This document shows, piece after piece, positions 40,394-49,899 of a DNA stretch of 50,028 nucleotides. The position numbers and the translations under genes are program-made. The stretch spans positions 1 through 50,028 of the forward strand of contig NZ_QNUE01000024.1 in assembly GCF_003385595.1 (NCBI RefSeq). The letters run 5' to 3'. The notes below the pieces were generated by a model. The model saw only the letters and a list, made by a program, of their open reading frames with translations. It was not told the DNA's origin and did no database searches. This DNA is from Chryseobacterium flavum. GTDB taxonomy: Bacteria > Bacteroidota > Bacteroidia > Flavobacteriales > Weeksellaceae. Numbering within the stretch: the first letter of the stretch is position 1; the number at the start of each line of letters is the position of its first letter.

Positions 40394-41338
40394 ATGAGCA
40401 CAGGAGCTGAAAAATATACCCAACTGATAAAGTCCAAGGCAAAAAGTTTTGGGTTTCAAAGTTGTGGAATTTCTAAAGCTGATTTTCTTGAAGAAGACGC
40501 CCTGCACCTTGAAAAATGGCTTAAAAATAATTTCCATGGAGAGATGAAATATATGGAAAACCATTTTGATAAAAGGCTTGATCCCAGATTACTGGTAGAG
40601 GGCTCAAAATCCGTTATTTCACTTTCCTATAATTACTTTCCAAAAGAAAAGATTTCAGTATTAGAGAATTATAAAATTTCAAAATATGCTTATGCAGAAG
40701 ACTATCACGAAGTAATTAAAGAAATACTGCGCGAAATGGTAGCTGAACTGCAGGACGAGATTGGGGAATTTGGATTCAGGGTTTTTGTTGATTCTGCGCC
40801 GGTATTGGAAAGAAGCTGGGCAAGAAAGTCAGGAATAGGATGGGTTGGGAAAAATGCTAACCTTATCACCAGACAGAACGGGTCATTTTATTTCCTTGCA
40901 GAGATTATTTGTGATCTTGAGCTGGTTCCTGATCATGAGACGACTGATCATTGCGGAACCTGCAGAAAATGTATTGATGCCTGTCCTACAGATGCCATTG
41001 TTTCTGAAAAGATTATAGACGGAAGCCGTTGCATTTCTTATGCTACAATAGAGCTGAAAAGTGAGATTCCCGATTATTTTAAAGATAAGATGGAAGACTG
41101 GATGTTTGGCTGTGATATCTGTCAGGATGTTTGTCCATGGAACCGTTTCTCAGCTCCTAATAAACAGAGCCGTTTCCAGCCTAACGAAGCTTTAAAAAAC
41201 TTCAAAAAAGGAGAATGGAAAGAACTTACCCAAGAAATTTTCTCAGAGATTTTCAGGAAATCGCCTGTGAAAAGAACCAAATTTACAGGCTTAAAGAGAA
41301 ATATTGAATTTCTGGAGAAATCATCAGGGCAGATTTAG
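40394..41338 (+). CDS. queG: Epoxyqueuosine reductase
   Basis: Cobalamin- and 4Fe-4S-dependent enzyme for the last step of queuosine synthesis in tRNA (epoxyqueuosine to queuosine). 314 residues from ATG 40394; a GTG at 40385 is an alternative. Signatures are 'FGFQSCGISKADFL', 'VFVDSAPVLERSWARKSG', 'GWVGKNANLI', and two iron-sulfur motifs 'CGTCRKCIDACPTDAI' and 'CDICQDVCPWN'. The C-terminal HEAT-like extension of longer homologues is absent, which is usual in many bacteria. Single gene. Confidence 0.95.
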   Translation: MSTGAEKYTQLIKSKAKSFGFQSCGISKADFLEEDALHLEKWLKNNFHGEMKYMENHFDKRLDPRLLVEGSKSVISLSYNYFPKEKISVLENYKISKYAYAEDYHEVIKEILREMVAELQDEIGEFGFRVFVDSAPVLERSWARKSGIGWVGKNANLITRQNGSFYFLAEIICDLELVPDHETTDHCGTCRKCIDACPTDAIVSEKIIDGSRCISYATIELKSEIPDYFKDKMEDWMFGCDICQDVCPWNRFSAPNKQSRFQPNEALKNFKKGEWKELTQEIFSEIFRKSPVKRTKFTGLKRNIEFLEKSSGQI

Positions 41339-41692
41339 CCTGAGCTTTTCGGTGATAAATCCTTATCTGGAATTATGGGGAGTTCCAAATTGAAGCTGAT
41401 AATAGATTATTCCTTAAGAACTACTATTTAAGGAGACAGAGATTTAACAAATAAATTTCCTGAAAAGGCCTTCCCTAAAAAGAAAAGTTGACTTTCATGA
41501 GATCAGATCTCATCGAAAATCAACGTCTTTTTTGTATTCTTTTTGGAGCCGTTTTTACTCTTATTTTAAATCTTTTTTGAGACTTGGTATTTTTACGCAT
41601 ATTTCTAAATATTTCGTAATTAAATATAGCTAATTTTTCAATTAAAACAAATACTTTTACGAAAAATTACATATTAAATTTTATTAAAAAAC
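41339..41692. other. 354-bp intergenic stretch
   Basis: It contains a small AT-rich inverted repeat (CCTTAA/TTAAGG, about 41413-41434), the strong queG terminator (41486-41533), and AT-rich promoter-like sequence with TATTTTTACGC (about 41590) and TACTTTTACG (about 41651), variants of the -7 box. No ORF of note. Confidence 0.6.
41486..41533 (+). terminator. Terminator downstream of queG
   Basis: GTTGA...ATGAGATC pairs with GATCTCAT...TCAAC in a long stem with one internal mismatch, then GTCTTTTTT. Confidence 0.8.
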
Positions 41693-42376
41693 ATGACTGT
41701 GAAAGTAGTATTATTATATACCTTCAAAATATTGGGCGTTATTTTAGGTATTGTGATCCTGTATATAATTCTGGGATTATTAGTCCCGTTTATTTCTGTT
41801 TCAGCGAAAGATGACGGCCAAAAGAAGGAATTTCCTATTTATATTTATACCAACGGAGTTCACACAGATATTGTAATGCCTGTGAGAAATGCCCTACAGG
41901 ACTGGAGCCTGAAAATTCCATTTAATGATACCAGATCAAAAAGGACTGATTATAATTATATAGGAATAGGATGGGGAGATAAAGGCTTTTATCTTGATAC
42001 TCCAACATGGGCGGACCTGAAATTTTCAACAGCGGTTAAAGCAGCGTTCTGGCTTAGTGATTCTGCAATGCATTGTACTTATTATACCACAATGAAAGAA
42101 GGTGATGACTGTAAAATGATCCTGATCAGCAGAAGCCAGTACAAAGATCTTGTGAAATTTGTGGAGAATAAATTTGACAGGGACCTGAAGGGTAATTTTA
42201 TTCTGATTCCAACTGATGCTGTTTATGGTGATAATGATGCATTTTATGATGCAAAGGGAACCTATAGCTTTCTCTATACCTGTAATACCTGGACCAATGA
42301 TGCTTTAAAAGCGGCGGGACAGAAAGCTGCACTCTGGACCCCTTCCGATTTTGGGATTTTTCAACATTATAAGTAG
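41693..42376 (+). CDS. TIGR02117/DUF2459 family membrane-anchored protein
   Basis: A 227-residue protein with an N-terminal transmembrane anchor (about residues 7-32) and an outside domain of the TIGR02117/DUF2459 family: 'FPIYIYTNGVHTDIVMPV', 'YIGIGWGDKGFYLDTPTW', 'YDAKGTYSFLYTCNTWTNDA'. The conserved His (GVHTD) and Cys (CNTW) suggest a papain-like (NlpC/P60-related) hydrolase fold, but no activity is established for the family. The L,D-transpeptidase-like gene begins 2 bp later, suggesting a shared role at the cell wall. Confidence 0.85.
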   Translation: MTVKVVLLYTFKILGVILGIVILYIILGLLVPFISVSAKDDGQKKEFPIYIYTNGVHTDIVMPVRNALQDWSLKIPFNDTRSKRTDYNYIGIGWGDKGFYLDTPTWADLKFSTAVKAAFWLSDSAMHCTYYTTMKEGDDCKMILISRSQYKDLVKFVENKFDRDLKGNFILIPTDAVYGDNDAFYDAKGTYSFLYTCNTWTNDALKAAGQKAALWTPSDFGIFQHYK

Positions 42377-42378
42377 TT

Positions 42379-43026
42379 ATGCAGAATATCTTTTTGCTAT
42401 TTACCCTGATCCTGGTCCTTTCCTGTGGTAAACAAAACAAAGAAAATAGCAGAGTCATCGGAATTGCTGCTGATGCAATAGAAAAACGCCCGCAGGCCGA
42501 TTACACAAAAACAAAGGCTAAGGCGAAAGAAGCCTTAAACTTTTGTGAAGCAAAAAAATTTAATACCGATTTCTGTATCCTTATAGATATGAGTCTTCAT
42601 TCAGGAATTAAACGGTTTTTTGTATGGGATTTTAATAAGAATTCCATTTCAGAAAAATTTCTGGTAGGTCATGGATGTGGTGAGAACTCATGGAGTAAAG
42701 ATGGTTCTAAAGATCAGCCTCGGTTCAGTAATGAAGATGGAAGCCATCTTTCATCGTTGGGGAAATATAAACTAGAGGGAAGAGGATACAGTGAGTGGGG
42801 GATTAATGTAAAATATCTGATGCACGGCCTGGAAGAAACAAACAGCAATGCTTTAAAAAGATATATTGTTTTTCATTCCTGGAATCTAATGGATGATGAG
42901 GAAATATTTCCCAAAGGTTCACCGGAAGGTTGGGGCTGTCCTACAGTTTCTGATAATGCGATGAGAAAGATTGATCCTTTGATTCAGAGCTCAGAGAAAC
43001 CTGTTCTGATGTGGATTTATAATTAA
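42379..43026 (+). CDS. L,D-transpeptidase-like (YkuD_2) lipoprotein
   Basis: A 215-residue predicted lipoprotein (MQNIFLLFTLILVLSC, lipobox VLSC). The catalytic domain is of the murein L,D-transpeptidase YkuD_2 type: 'FCILIDMSLHSGIKRFFVWD', 'VGHGCGENSWSKDG', 'YIVFHSWNLMDDEE' and the active-site region 'GWGCPTVSDNAM' with presumed nucleophile Cys187. Such enzymes cross-link or anchor to peptidoglycan in the periplasm; many in this subgroup are untested. It sits in an operon with the DUF2459 gene (2-bp gap) and an SRPBCC gene (10-bp gap). Confidence 0.87.
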   Translation: MQNIFLLFTLILVLSCGKQNKENSRVIGIAADAIEKRPQADYTKTKAKAKEALNFCEAKKFNTDFCILIDMSLHSGIKRFFVWDFNKNSISEKFLVGHGCGENSWSKDGSKDQPRFSNEDGSHLSSLGKYKLEGRGYSEWGINVKYLMHGLEETNSNALKRYIVFHSWNLMDDEEIFPKGSPEGWGCPTVSDNAMRKIDPLIQSSEKPVLMWIYN

Positions 43027-43036
43027 AATAAGAATT

Positions 43037-43489
43037 ATGAAACATACACTTTTCCGTGAGCAGCAGCTAAGTTGTGATCTTGGAACGGCCTGGAAATTCT
43101 TTTCCTCCGCAAATAACCTCTCCGAAATCACTCCTGATGATATGGGGTTTATTGTTTTAACAGAAATGAAAGATGATAAGATCTATGAAGGAATGCTTAT
43201 TGACTATTATATCTCTCCATTGCTTGGAATCAAGATGAAATGGCAGACAGAGATTATCCATGTGGATTTTCAAAAAAGTTTTATTGATCTTCAGAAAAAA
43301 GGACCATATAAATTATGGAAACATCATCATGAATTTATACCCAATGAAGAAGGGGTACTGATGAAAGATACTGTAGAATATGAACTTCCTTTCGGTGTTC
43401 TTGGAGAAATGGCTCATGATCTCTTTGTCAGAAAGAAACTGGATTATATTTTTGATTATCGTTTCAGGGTATTGAGCAGGTTATTTTGA
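43037..43489 (+). CDS. SRPBCC-fold protein
   Basis: A 150-residue cytoplasmic protein of the START/SRPBCC ligand-binding superfamily: 'REQQLSCDLGTAWKFFSSAN', 'MLIDYYISPLLGIKMKWQTE', 'GVLMKDTVEYELPFGVLG' and the C-terminal helix 'FDYRFRVLSRLF'. Homologues are often labelled as cell-division or cyclase-like proteins, without proof. It is last in the three-gene unit with two cell-wall-related genes. Confidence 0.88.
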   Translation: MKHTLFREQQLSCDLGTAWKFFSSANNLSEITPDDMGFIVLTEMKDDKIYEGMLIDYYISPLLGIKMKWQTEIIHVDFQKSFIDLQKKGPYKLWKHHHEFIPNEEGVLMKDTVEYELPFGVLGEMAHDLFVRKKLDYIFDYRFRVLSRLF

Positions 43490-43731
43490 TCATGTTGAAG
43501 GGGCTCATAAGTGATTATATGTGTGCTGATCCTTTCATTGTGGTCCTCTTGAACAGCTATCATTTAATTTTCTTTTTCATCATATCAATTTTCTGTGTTC
43601 CTATCCACAGCCTACAACCATTTAGCTTATTCTGATCATAAAATACCGGAAAATGCAATGAATATGTATATAGTTTAAGTTTTTTTAACATTCTGCAACA
43701 CTTCAGCTCAGTAAAAATCCTTATTTTTGCA

Positions 43732-43739
43732 CCACTATC
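43732..43739 (+). promoter_or_regulatory. -7 box of the RND efflux unit
   Basis: TATTTTTG followed by C matches TAnnTTTG, 33 bp before the small ORF at 43773. Confidence 0.5.
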
Positions 43740-43772
43740 GTTTTTTCTAAAAACAAAGTATTCTAAGTGGGC

Positions 43773-44105
43773 ATGGCAGGTCTGAGGTCATTTATCATAT
43801 TTTACATAATGCTGGTTTTTACCCTTTTCAATTCGAATTGGGCTGAAAAATCACTGCGTAATATTCCGCAGGTACCTCATATAGGCAATATCCATCTGCT
43901 CGACGTTTATGAAGAGGCAGATATGAATACGCATGCATTACCTGCTGCCTCTAAAATTGTCAAACATTCAGTCCGTAAAGATGACTATACGGCAGGAGAC
44001 TTTTCAGGAGTTTTAAGGACTATTCCTAAAATTATACTTCCTGATATTGCTGTTTCTATTATTTGCGGGGTAAAGTCTTTCCTGCATCTCCTCCAATTGT
44101 TTTAG
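43773..44105 (+). CDS. Small protein of unknown function ahead of the RND operon
   Basis: A 110-residue protein from ATG 43773 (a GTG at 43767 is possible). N-terminal hydrophobic segment 'FIIFYIMLVFTLFNSNW' (signal or anchor), then a mixed region 'PHIGNIHLLDVYEEADMNTH' and a second hydrophobic patch near the end ('IILPDIAVSIICGVKSFLHL'). No family is recognised. It lies between a good -7 box and the adaptor gene (60 bp gap) and could be a membrane peptide expressed with the pump. Confidence 0.5.
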   Translation: MAGLRSFIIFYIMLVFTLFNSNWAEKSLRNIPQVPHIGNIHLLDVYEEADMNTHALPAASKIVKHSVRKDDYTAGDFSGVLRTIPKIILPDIAVSIICGVKSFLHLLQLF

Positions 44106-44164
44106 CTGTAAGTTGTTGAAAATCAATTTTATTTATCGATATTTTATAACTTAAACATTTAATA

Positions 44165-45253
44165 ATGTATTCTAAAAACGTAATAATTTGCATTTTTGCA
44201 ACATTATTCGCTGTGTCATGCAGTAAAGACAAGAAAAAAAACACACAAAAAGAAAAAGAAGTCCCTGTACTTGAAATTAAAGAAAAAGATACCTTAGTCA
44301 GTAATCAGTTTGTAACTGATATCCAGGCTAAGAAAAATGTAGAAATACGTTCCAGAATCGGAGGGATTATACAACATATTTATGTCAACGAAGGGCAGTT
44401 TGTGAATCAGGGTCAGCCATTATTTAAAATTAATGATGCTGAGCTACAGATGGAACTTTTGAAGGCTAATGCTGCTATAAAGCAGACTGAAGCTGATGTG
44501 CGTATTGCTGAAGTGGAGCTGAAACAGATTCAGAGCCTGTTTGCCAAAAAGTTTGTTGCTGCTAATGAGCTGGAAATGGTAAAAGCTAAACTATCATCAG
44601 CTAAAGCCAGGCATGCTTTTGCAGATGCTGAAAGGAAAGCTGTTTTACAGAAAATAAGCTTTACAAAGATCACAGCGCCGTTTGACGGGGTGATCGATGT
44701 AATCCCTCATAAGGACGGAAGCCTGGTGGAGAATGGTACATTACTGACTACCTTATCCCAGCTGAATGAAGTCTATGCTTATTTTTCAATCCCTGAAAAC
44801 CTATATTTCGAACTTTTGGCCAATGATAAGATAGGAAGCCATCAGAAAATTGAACTGACGCTTCCGAATGGTGTAAACTATCAGTTTAACGGAGCCTTAA
44901 AAACGGCAGAAGGAGAAATTGACAGGACTACAGGTTCTATCAGGTATAAAGTGCTATTTCCCAATCCTGACCGTTTGATCAAGCATGGTACTTCCGGGAA
45001 ACTGAACATTTCCGAATACCAGGCCAATGCTATCCTGATTCCACAAAAATCAACATTCTCCATCCAGGATAAAACGTATGTTTTTGTGGTAGATAAACAG
45101 AATAAAGTGAAAATGACCAATATTAAGATCGGAACTACATTAAGAGATTCTTATATGGTGGAAAGCGGCCTTAAAAAGGGAGATTTGATTATTTATGAAG
45201 GTACACAGTCTTTAAAAGACGGTGATGTGATCAAGATTAAAAAGAAATATTAA
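44165..45253 (+). CDS. RND efflux periplasmic adaptor (membrane fusion protein)
   Basis: A 362-residue lipoprotein adaptor (signal ..LFAVSC, lipobox AVSC) of the AcrA/MexA type. It shows the lipoyl-like halves ('IGGIIQHIYVNEGQFVNQGQ' and 'ITAPFDGVIDVIPHKDGSLV'), a helical hairpin ('LKANAAIKQTEADVRIAEVE', 'AKLSSAKARHAFADAERKAV') and a beta-barrel/proximal domain ('YFSIPENLYFELL', 'AILIPQKSTFSI'). It links the pump at 45281 to the outer-membrane factor at 48384 in one operon. No regulator gene is adjacent. Confidence 0.95.
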   Translation: MYSKNVIICIFATLFAVSCSKDKKKNTQKEKEVPVLEIKEKDTLVSNQFVTDIQAKKNVEIRSRIGGIIQHIYVNEGQFVNQGQPLFKINDAELQMELLKANAAIKQTEADVRIAEVELKQIQSLFAKKFVAANELEMVKAKLSSAKARHAFADAERKAVLQKISFTKITAPFDGVIDVIPHKDGSLVENGTLLTTLSQLNEVYAYFSIPENLYFELLANDKIGSHQKIELTLPNGVNYQFNGALKTAEGEIDRTTGSIRYKVLFPNPDRLIKHGTSGKLNISEYQANAILIPQKSTFSIQDKTYVFVVDKQNKVKMTNIKIGTTLRDSYMVESGLKKGDLIIYEGTQSLKDGDVIKIKKKY

Positions 45254-45280
45254 CCTTTCATAATTTTAAATCAACTGACA

Positions 45281-48200
45281 ATGGTAGAAATGTTTATAAG
45301 ACGAAAGGTTCTTTCGTTGGTTATTTCCATATTATTTGTACTGCTGGGAATTATGGCATTGCTGAAAATGCCGATTACACAATTCCCGGATATTGTACCT
45401 CCTTCCGTTACCGTTACGGCAAAATATACGGGAGCAAATGCTGAGGTTTCGGCCAATGCTGTTGCCCTTCCGCTGGAACGTGCGATTAACGGGGTTCCTG
45501 GTATGACTTATATGTCAACCGTAACCTCCAATGACGGGCTTACCCTCATTCAGGTATTTTTTGAAGTAGGAACAGATCCGGATGTTGCGGCAGTAAACGT
45601 ACAGAACAGGGTAACCACAATTCTTGATGAGCTTCCTGAAGAAGTAATCAGGGCGGGAGTAACCACAGAAAAAGAGGTCAACAGTATGCTGATGTATCTC
45701 AATATTACAAGTACTGACCCAAGCCAGGACGAACAGTTTATCTATAACTTTACAGATATTAACGTTCTTCAGGAGCTGAAGCGTATTGATGGGGTGGGAC
45801 GTGCAGAAATCATGGGGCAAAAAGAATACTCAATGAGGATATGGCTGGATCCGCAGAAAATGGCAGCATACAATATCTCAGCAGATGAAGTCATTACATC
45901 ATTACAGAAGCAGAATATTTCGGCAGCCCCAGGGAAAGTAGGAGAAACTTCCGGAAAAACTTCCAGTCAGCTTCAGTATGTGATCAAATATAAAGGAAAG
46001 TTTTTTGAGCCTAAGCAATATGAAGAAGTTCCTATCCGGTCCGATGTGGACGGAACTATTCTAAAGCTTAAAGATATTGCCAAAGTAGAATTTGGGGCTA
46101 TGAACTATGGAATGGTTTCCAAAACAGACGGGAGACCATCTGCTTCCATTATGATGAAGCAGCGTCCTGGATCTAATGCATCGGAAGTGATTGAGAGTGT
46201 AAAAACGAAAATGGAAGAGCTGAAAGGGACTTCTTTTCCTCCCGGAATGGAATATAATATGGCGTATGACGTTTCAAGGTTTCTGGATGCTTCTATCAGT
46301 GCAGTACTTACAACACTTATTGAAGCGTTCATCCTGGTAGGAATTGTAGTATTTATATTCCTTCAGGACTGGCGGTCGACCCTGATCCCCGTATTGGCTG
46401 TTCCGGTAGCATTGGTGGGAACTTTTGCATTTATGAATATGCTTGATTTCTCAGTCAACCTGCTGACTCTGTTTGCCCTGGTCCTTGCAATCGGAATTGT
46501 GGTGGATAATGCCATTGTGGTCGTTGAAGCCGTCCATGTTAAGATGGAAGAAGGCATGGGGGCTATGGAGGCAACTATCAGTGCAACAAAGGAAATTGCA
46601 GGCGCGGTAGTAGCTATAACGATTGTAATGTCTGCTGTTTTTATACCTGTTGCATTTCTGGATGGCCCTGTTGGGGTATTTTACCGCCAGTTCTCATTGA
46701 CTCTGGCGATCAGTATTGTGATTTCGGGGGTAAATGCACTGACTCTTACTCCGGCACTTTGTGCTATTATTTTAAAACCTCATGATCATCATAAAAAGAA
46801 AACAATAATTGACCGCTTTTTCCAGAGCTTTAATACTGGTTTTGATCGATTGACCAATGGATATGTGGGTATTTTATCAAAATTTGCCACAAGAACTACA
46901 GTTACTTTCGGTTTATTGTTTTTGTTTATCGGGCTTACGTTTGTAACCAGCAAGTTTCTTCCGACAGGATTTATTCCGATGGAAGACCAGGGAATGGTCT
47001 ATGTAAGTGTTACAACCCCTCAGGGAGCAACAGTAGAAAGAACTGAAAAAGTGCTGGATGACGTTACTGCCATTGCAAAAAAAATAGAAGGAGTGGAAAA
47101 CGTAACAACACTGGCCGGATATAGCATTGTAACAGAAATTGCAGGTTCATCTTATGGAATGGCAATGATCAACCTTAAAGACTGGAAAGAGAGGAATATT
47201 TCGGTAAATGATCTGATTTCAGAGCTTTCCGAAAAAACAAAAAGTATTGCAGATGCAGATATCGAAATTTTTGCGCCTCCAACAGTACCGGGATTTGGTA
47301 ATACCAGCGGTTTTGAGTTACGTCTGCTGGACAGAACCGGAGGGACGATTGAAAATACAGATAAAATTACCAAAGACTTTGTTAAGAAGCTGAATGAAGC
47401 TCCCGAACTGCAAAACAGTTTTACGAGCTTTGACGCCACTTTCCCGCAGTATATGATTAATATGGATTATGACATGGCTGCGAAGAAAGGGGTCTCTGTT
47501 GATAATGCAATGTCAACCTTGCAGACCATGCTGGGTTCATATTACGCAACTAATTTTATCCGTTTCAGCCAGATGTATAAAGTAATGGTTCAGGCAAGCC
47601 CGGAACATAGGGATACACCCGAAAGTATTTTAAATCTTTACCTTAAGAACGATAAAGGTGAAATGGTTCCGTTCTCAACATTTATTACCATCGAGAAAGT
47701 ATATGGCCCTGAAGTATTGACAAGATATAATATGTATATGTCTGCAATGATCAATGGTGAGCCTGCGGACGGGTACAGTTCGGGAGATGCTATAGCAGCC
47801 GTGGAAAGGGTGGCAAAAGAGACACTGCCAAGAGGATTCGATATAGAATGGTCAGGAATGACAAGGGAAGAAATCCTGTCCGGAAATCAGACAGTTTATA
47901 TCTTCCTGATCTGTCTGTTATTTGTATATCTTCTTTTAGCTGCGCAATACGAAAGCTTCCTTCTTCCGATGCCGGTATTGCTGAGCTTGCCAACAGGAAT
48001 TTTCGGTTCTTATATAGCTTTGGTACTGGCTGGTCTGGATAATAATATTTATGCACAGGTAGCTTTGGTTATGCTGATCGGGCTTCTTGCTAAAAATGCA
48101 ATTCTGATCGTAGAATTTGCAGTGGCAAGAAACAAGCAGGGCTTTGATATTATTCCTGCAGCTATTGAAGGGGCAAGACAGCGTTTAAGACCTATTCTGA

Positions 48201-48403
48201 TGACCTCCTTTGCGTTTGTAGCCGGGCTTATTCCTTTGTGTATTGCTTCCGGAGCCGGAGCTGTAGGAAACCGCTCCATTGGTACGGCAGCCGCAGGAGG
48301 AATGCTGATCGGAACGGTATTCGGATTGGTGATTATTCCGGGCTTGTATATATTCTTTGCAAAACTTGAAAATAAGAAGAAAGATGAAAAGATTAAATCA
48401 TAG
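45281..48403 (+). CDS. RND multidrug efflux permease (HAE1 / AcrB-like)
   Basis: A 1040-residue proton-driven inner-membrane pump of the HAE1 family with two six-helix halves and two large periplasmic loops. Markers: 'MVEMFIRRKVLSLVISI' (TM1), 'LKMPITQFPDIVPP', 'FLDGPVGVFYRQFSLTLAIS' and 'GLLAKNAILIVEFAVARN' (TM10, relay Lys present). In TM4 the usual Asp-Asp pair (AcrB Asp407-Asp408) is Asp409-Asn410 here ('GIVVDNAIVVVEAVH'). It is preceded by the adaptor (27-bp gap) and overlaps the outer-membrane factor gene by 20 bp. Confidence 0.96.
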   Translation: MVEMFIRRKVLSLVISILFVLLGIMALLKMPITQFPDIVPPSVTVTAKYTGANAEVSANAVALPLERAINGVPGMTYMSTVTSNDGLTLIQVFFEVGTDPDVAAVNVQNRVTTILDELPEEVIRAGVTTEKEVNSMLMYLNITSTDPSQDEQFIYNFTDINVLQELKRIDGVGRAEIMGQKEYSMRIWLDPQKMAAYNISADEVITSLQKQNISAAPGKVGETSGKTSSQLQYVIKYKGKFFEPKQYEEVPIRSDVDGTILKLKDIAKVEFGAMNYGMVSKTDGRPSASIMMKQRPGSNASEVIESVKTKMEELKGTSFPPGMEYNMAYDVSRFLDASISAVLTTLIEAFILVGIVVFIFLQDWRSTLIPVLAVPVALVGTFAFMNMLDFSVNLLTLFALVLAIGIVVDNAIVVVEAVHVKMEEGMGAMEATISATKEIAGAVVAITIVMSAVFIPVAFLDGPVGVFYRQFSLTLAISIVISGVNALTLTPALCAIILKPHDHHKKKTIIDRFFQSFNTGFDRLTNGYVGILSKFATRTTVTFGLLFLFIGLTFVTSKFLPTGFIPMEDQGMVYVSVTTPQGATVERTEKVLDDVTAIAKKIEGVENVTTLAGYSIVTEIAGSSYGMAMINLKDWKERNISVNDLISELSEKTKSIADADIEIFAPPTVPGFGNTSGFELRLLDRTGGTIENTDKITKDFVKKLNEAPELQNSFTSFDATFPQYMINMDYDMAAKKGVSVDNAMSTLQTMLGSYYATNFIRFSQMYKVMVQASPEHRDTPESILNLYLKNDKGEMVPFSTFITIEKVYGPEVLTRYNMYMSAMINGEPADGYSSGDAIAAVERVAKETLPRGFDIEWSGMTREEILSGNQTVYIFLICLLFVYLLLAAQYESFLLPMPVLLSLPTGIFGSYIALVLAGLDNNIYAQVALVMLIGLLAKNAILIVEFAVARNKQGFDIIPAAIEGARQRLRPILMTSFAFVAGLIPLCIASGAGAVGNRSIGTAAAGGMLIGTVFGLVIIPGLYIFFAKLENKKKDEKIKS

Positions 48404-49835
48404 AAATATATTTTACGGAATCACTGCACTGAGTCTGGTATCCTGTGCTGCTCCGAAAGTTGCAGAACTGAAAAAAGCACAGACATTGCCTGCAGAAGTG
48501 ATCAAAATGGAAAAAAATGCAGATCCGGATGAATTCCAGCAGATTAATCTGAAGGCTTATTTTACGGACCCTCATTTATTGGAACTTTTTGATAAAGTGG
48601 TTCAGGCTAATCCTGATTTTCAGATAGCCCAGCAGAGGGTTGAAATTGCAAACAGTTTTCTTCAGCGGTCGAAAATGGATCTTTTACCTTCTCTTGAAGT
48701 AGGAGTTGAAGTTTCTGGTAACCGTTATGGAAAATATACGATGGAAGGAGTAGGAAATTATGATACCAATCTTTCACCAAATATTACGGACGAGCAGAAG
48801 ATCAACCGGAACTTTACTCCTAATTACTGGTTGGGAGCACGCAGCAGCTGGGAAATTGATGCCTGGGGAAAACTTAAAAACAGGAAAATTGCTGCCCAGA
48901 AGAAATACCTGGCCTCAGCAGAAGGCTTGAGGCTGTTACAGGTAGAGCTTTTTACAGATATTGCAAACCTGTATTATCAGTTGGTGGCACTGGATAATCG
49001 CCTGGAAATTTATCAGAAAAACTATAATCTTCAGCAAAGGGCGTTTGAAATTGTCCTGGCGCAACGTGAAGTCGGAAAAGCCACTGAGCTTGCAGTACAG
49101 CAGTTTAAAGCACAGAACAATAACTGGCTTGCGGAAATAGAACATATAAAAGTTGAAATTGTAACGGTGGAGCAGGCAATTACTACATTAACGGGCAGCT
49201 ATGGTGGAGGTGTAAAACGTGGTAAAACGCTGATGCCTACAAATATGGAGGTCCTGAATAAAACAATTAATGTAGAAAATGTTATTCATTCCAGACCTGA
49301 TGTGGCAGCAAATTATTACGTGTTGGAAGCCTCTCAGGCTGATGCCAAAGCGGCAAGGGCTGCCTTTTATCCTAAAATTGATCTGGGGGCAGGCTTTGGA
49401 CTGAATTCTTTTTCAGTGGAAACCTTTTTCAAGCCCGGTTCACTGGCAGGCCAGCTTCTGGGAGGGCTAATGGTTCCGGTATTTAATAAAGGGCAGCTAA
49501 AACATGAATTTAAAGTGGCCAGTACGGAACAGGAAATTGCTTTTCTGAATTATCAGAAAAGTATTACGACGGCATTTAATGAGCTGCAGTCTATTTTAAA
49601 ACAGACAAAGATTTATGAACGTGTTTTGAAATTGAAATCAGAAGAAGTTGAGTTCCTGGATCGTGGTGTAGAAGTATCCAATGATCTTTACCTGACAGGA
49701 TATGCAAATTACTTTGAACTGATTAATTCACAGAAAAGTAAGTTGACGGCAGAGCTTGATTTATTACAGTTCAGGCATCAGAATACCAGAAATAATGTCT
49801 TATTGTTTAAGGCATTAGGCGGAAAGCTGGATTGA
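48384..49835 (+). CDS. Outer-membrane efflux factor (OprM/TolC-like lipoprotein)
   Basis: A 483-residue outer-membrane channel lipoprotein starting MKRLNHRNIFYGITALSLVSC at 48384, overlapping the pump gene by 20 bp (lipobox LVSC). Two OEP repeats are seen, about residues 55-260 ('QAPD'-like 'DKVVQANPDFQIAQQRVEI', 'ARSSWEIDAWGKLKNRKIAA') and 290-480 ('VIHSRPDVAANYYVLEA', 'AFYPKIDLGAGFGLN', 'VPVFNKGQLKHEFKVA'). It completes the tripartite efflux pump and is followed by a strong terminator. Confidence 0.95.
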   Translation: MKRLNHRNIFYGITALSLVSCAAPKVAELKKAQTLPAEVIKMEKNADPDEFQQINLKAYFTDPHLLELFDKVVQANPDFQIAQQRVEIANSFLQRSKMDLLPSLEVGVEVSGNRYGKYTMEGVGNYDTNLSPNITDEQKINRNFTPNYWLGARSSWEIDAWGKLKNRKIAAQKKYLASAEGLRLLQVELFTDIANLYYQLVALDNRLEIYQKNYNLQQRAFEIVLAQREVGKATELAVQQFKAQNNNWLAEIEHIKVEIVTVEQAITTLTGSYGGGVKRGKTLMPTNMEVLNKTINVENVIHSRPDVAANYYVLEASQADAKAARAAFYPKIDLGAGFGLNSFSVETFFKPGSLAGQLLGGLMVPVFNKGQLKHEFKVASTEQEIAFLNYQKSITTAFNELQSILKQTKIYERVLKLKSEEVEFLDRGVEVSNDLYLTGYANYFELINSQKSKLTAELDLLQFRHQNTRNNVLLFKALGGKLD

Positions 49836-49899
49836 TTCTGAATTCGGAACAAATCAGTAATCACCGGTTTAATAACCTTTTTATTTTTTACGATGTACA

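Noticed and set aside
41582..41590. Single ACTTGGTAT upstream of the DUF2459 gene, resembling half of the LytTR-type element
   Set aside because: No second repeat occurs 21 bp away on either side, so it does not form the 9-N12-9 element.
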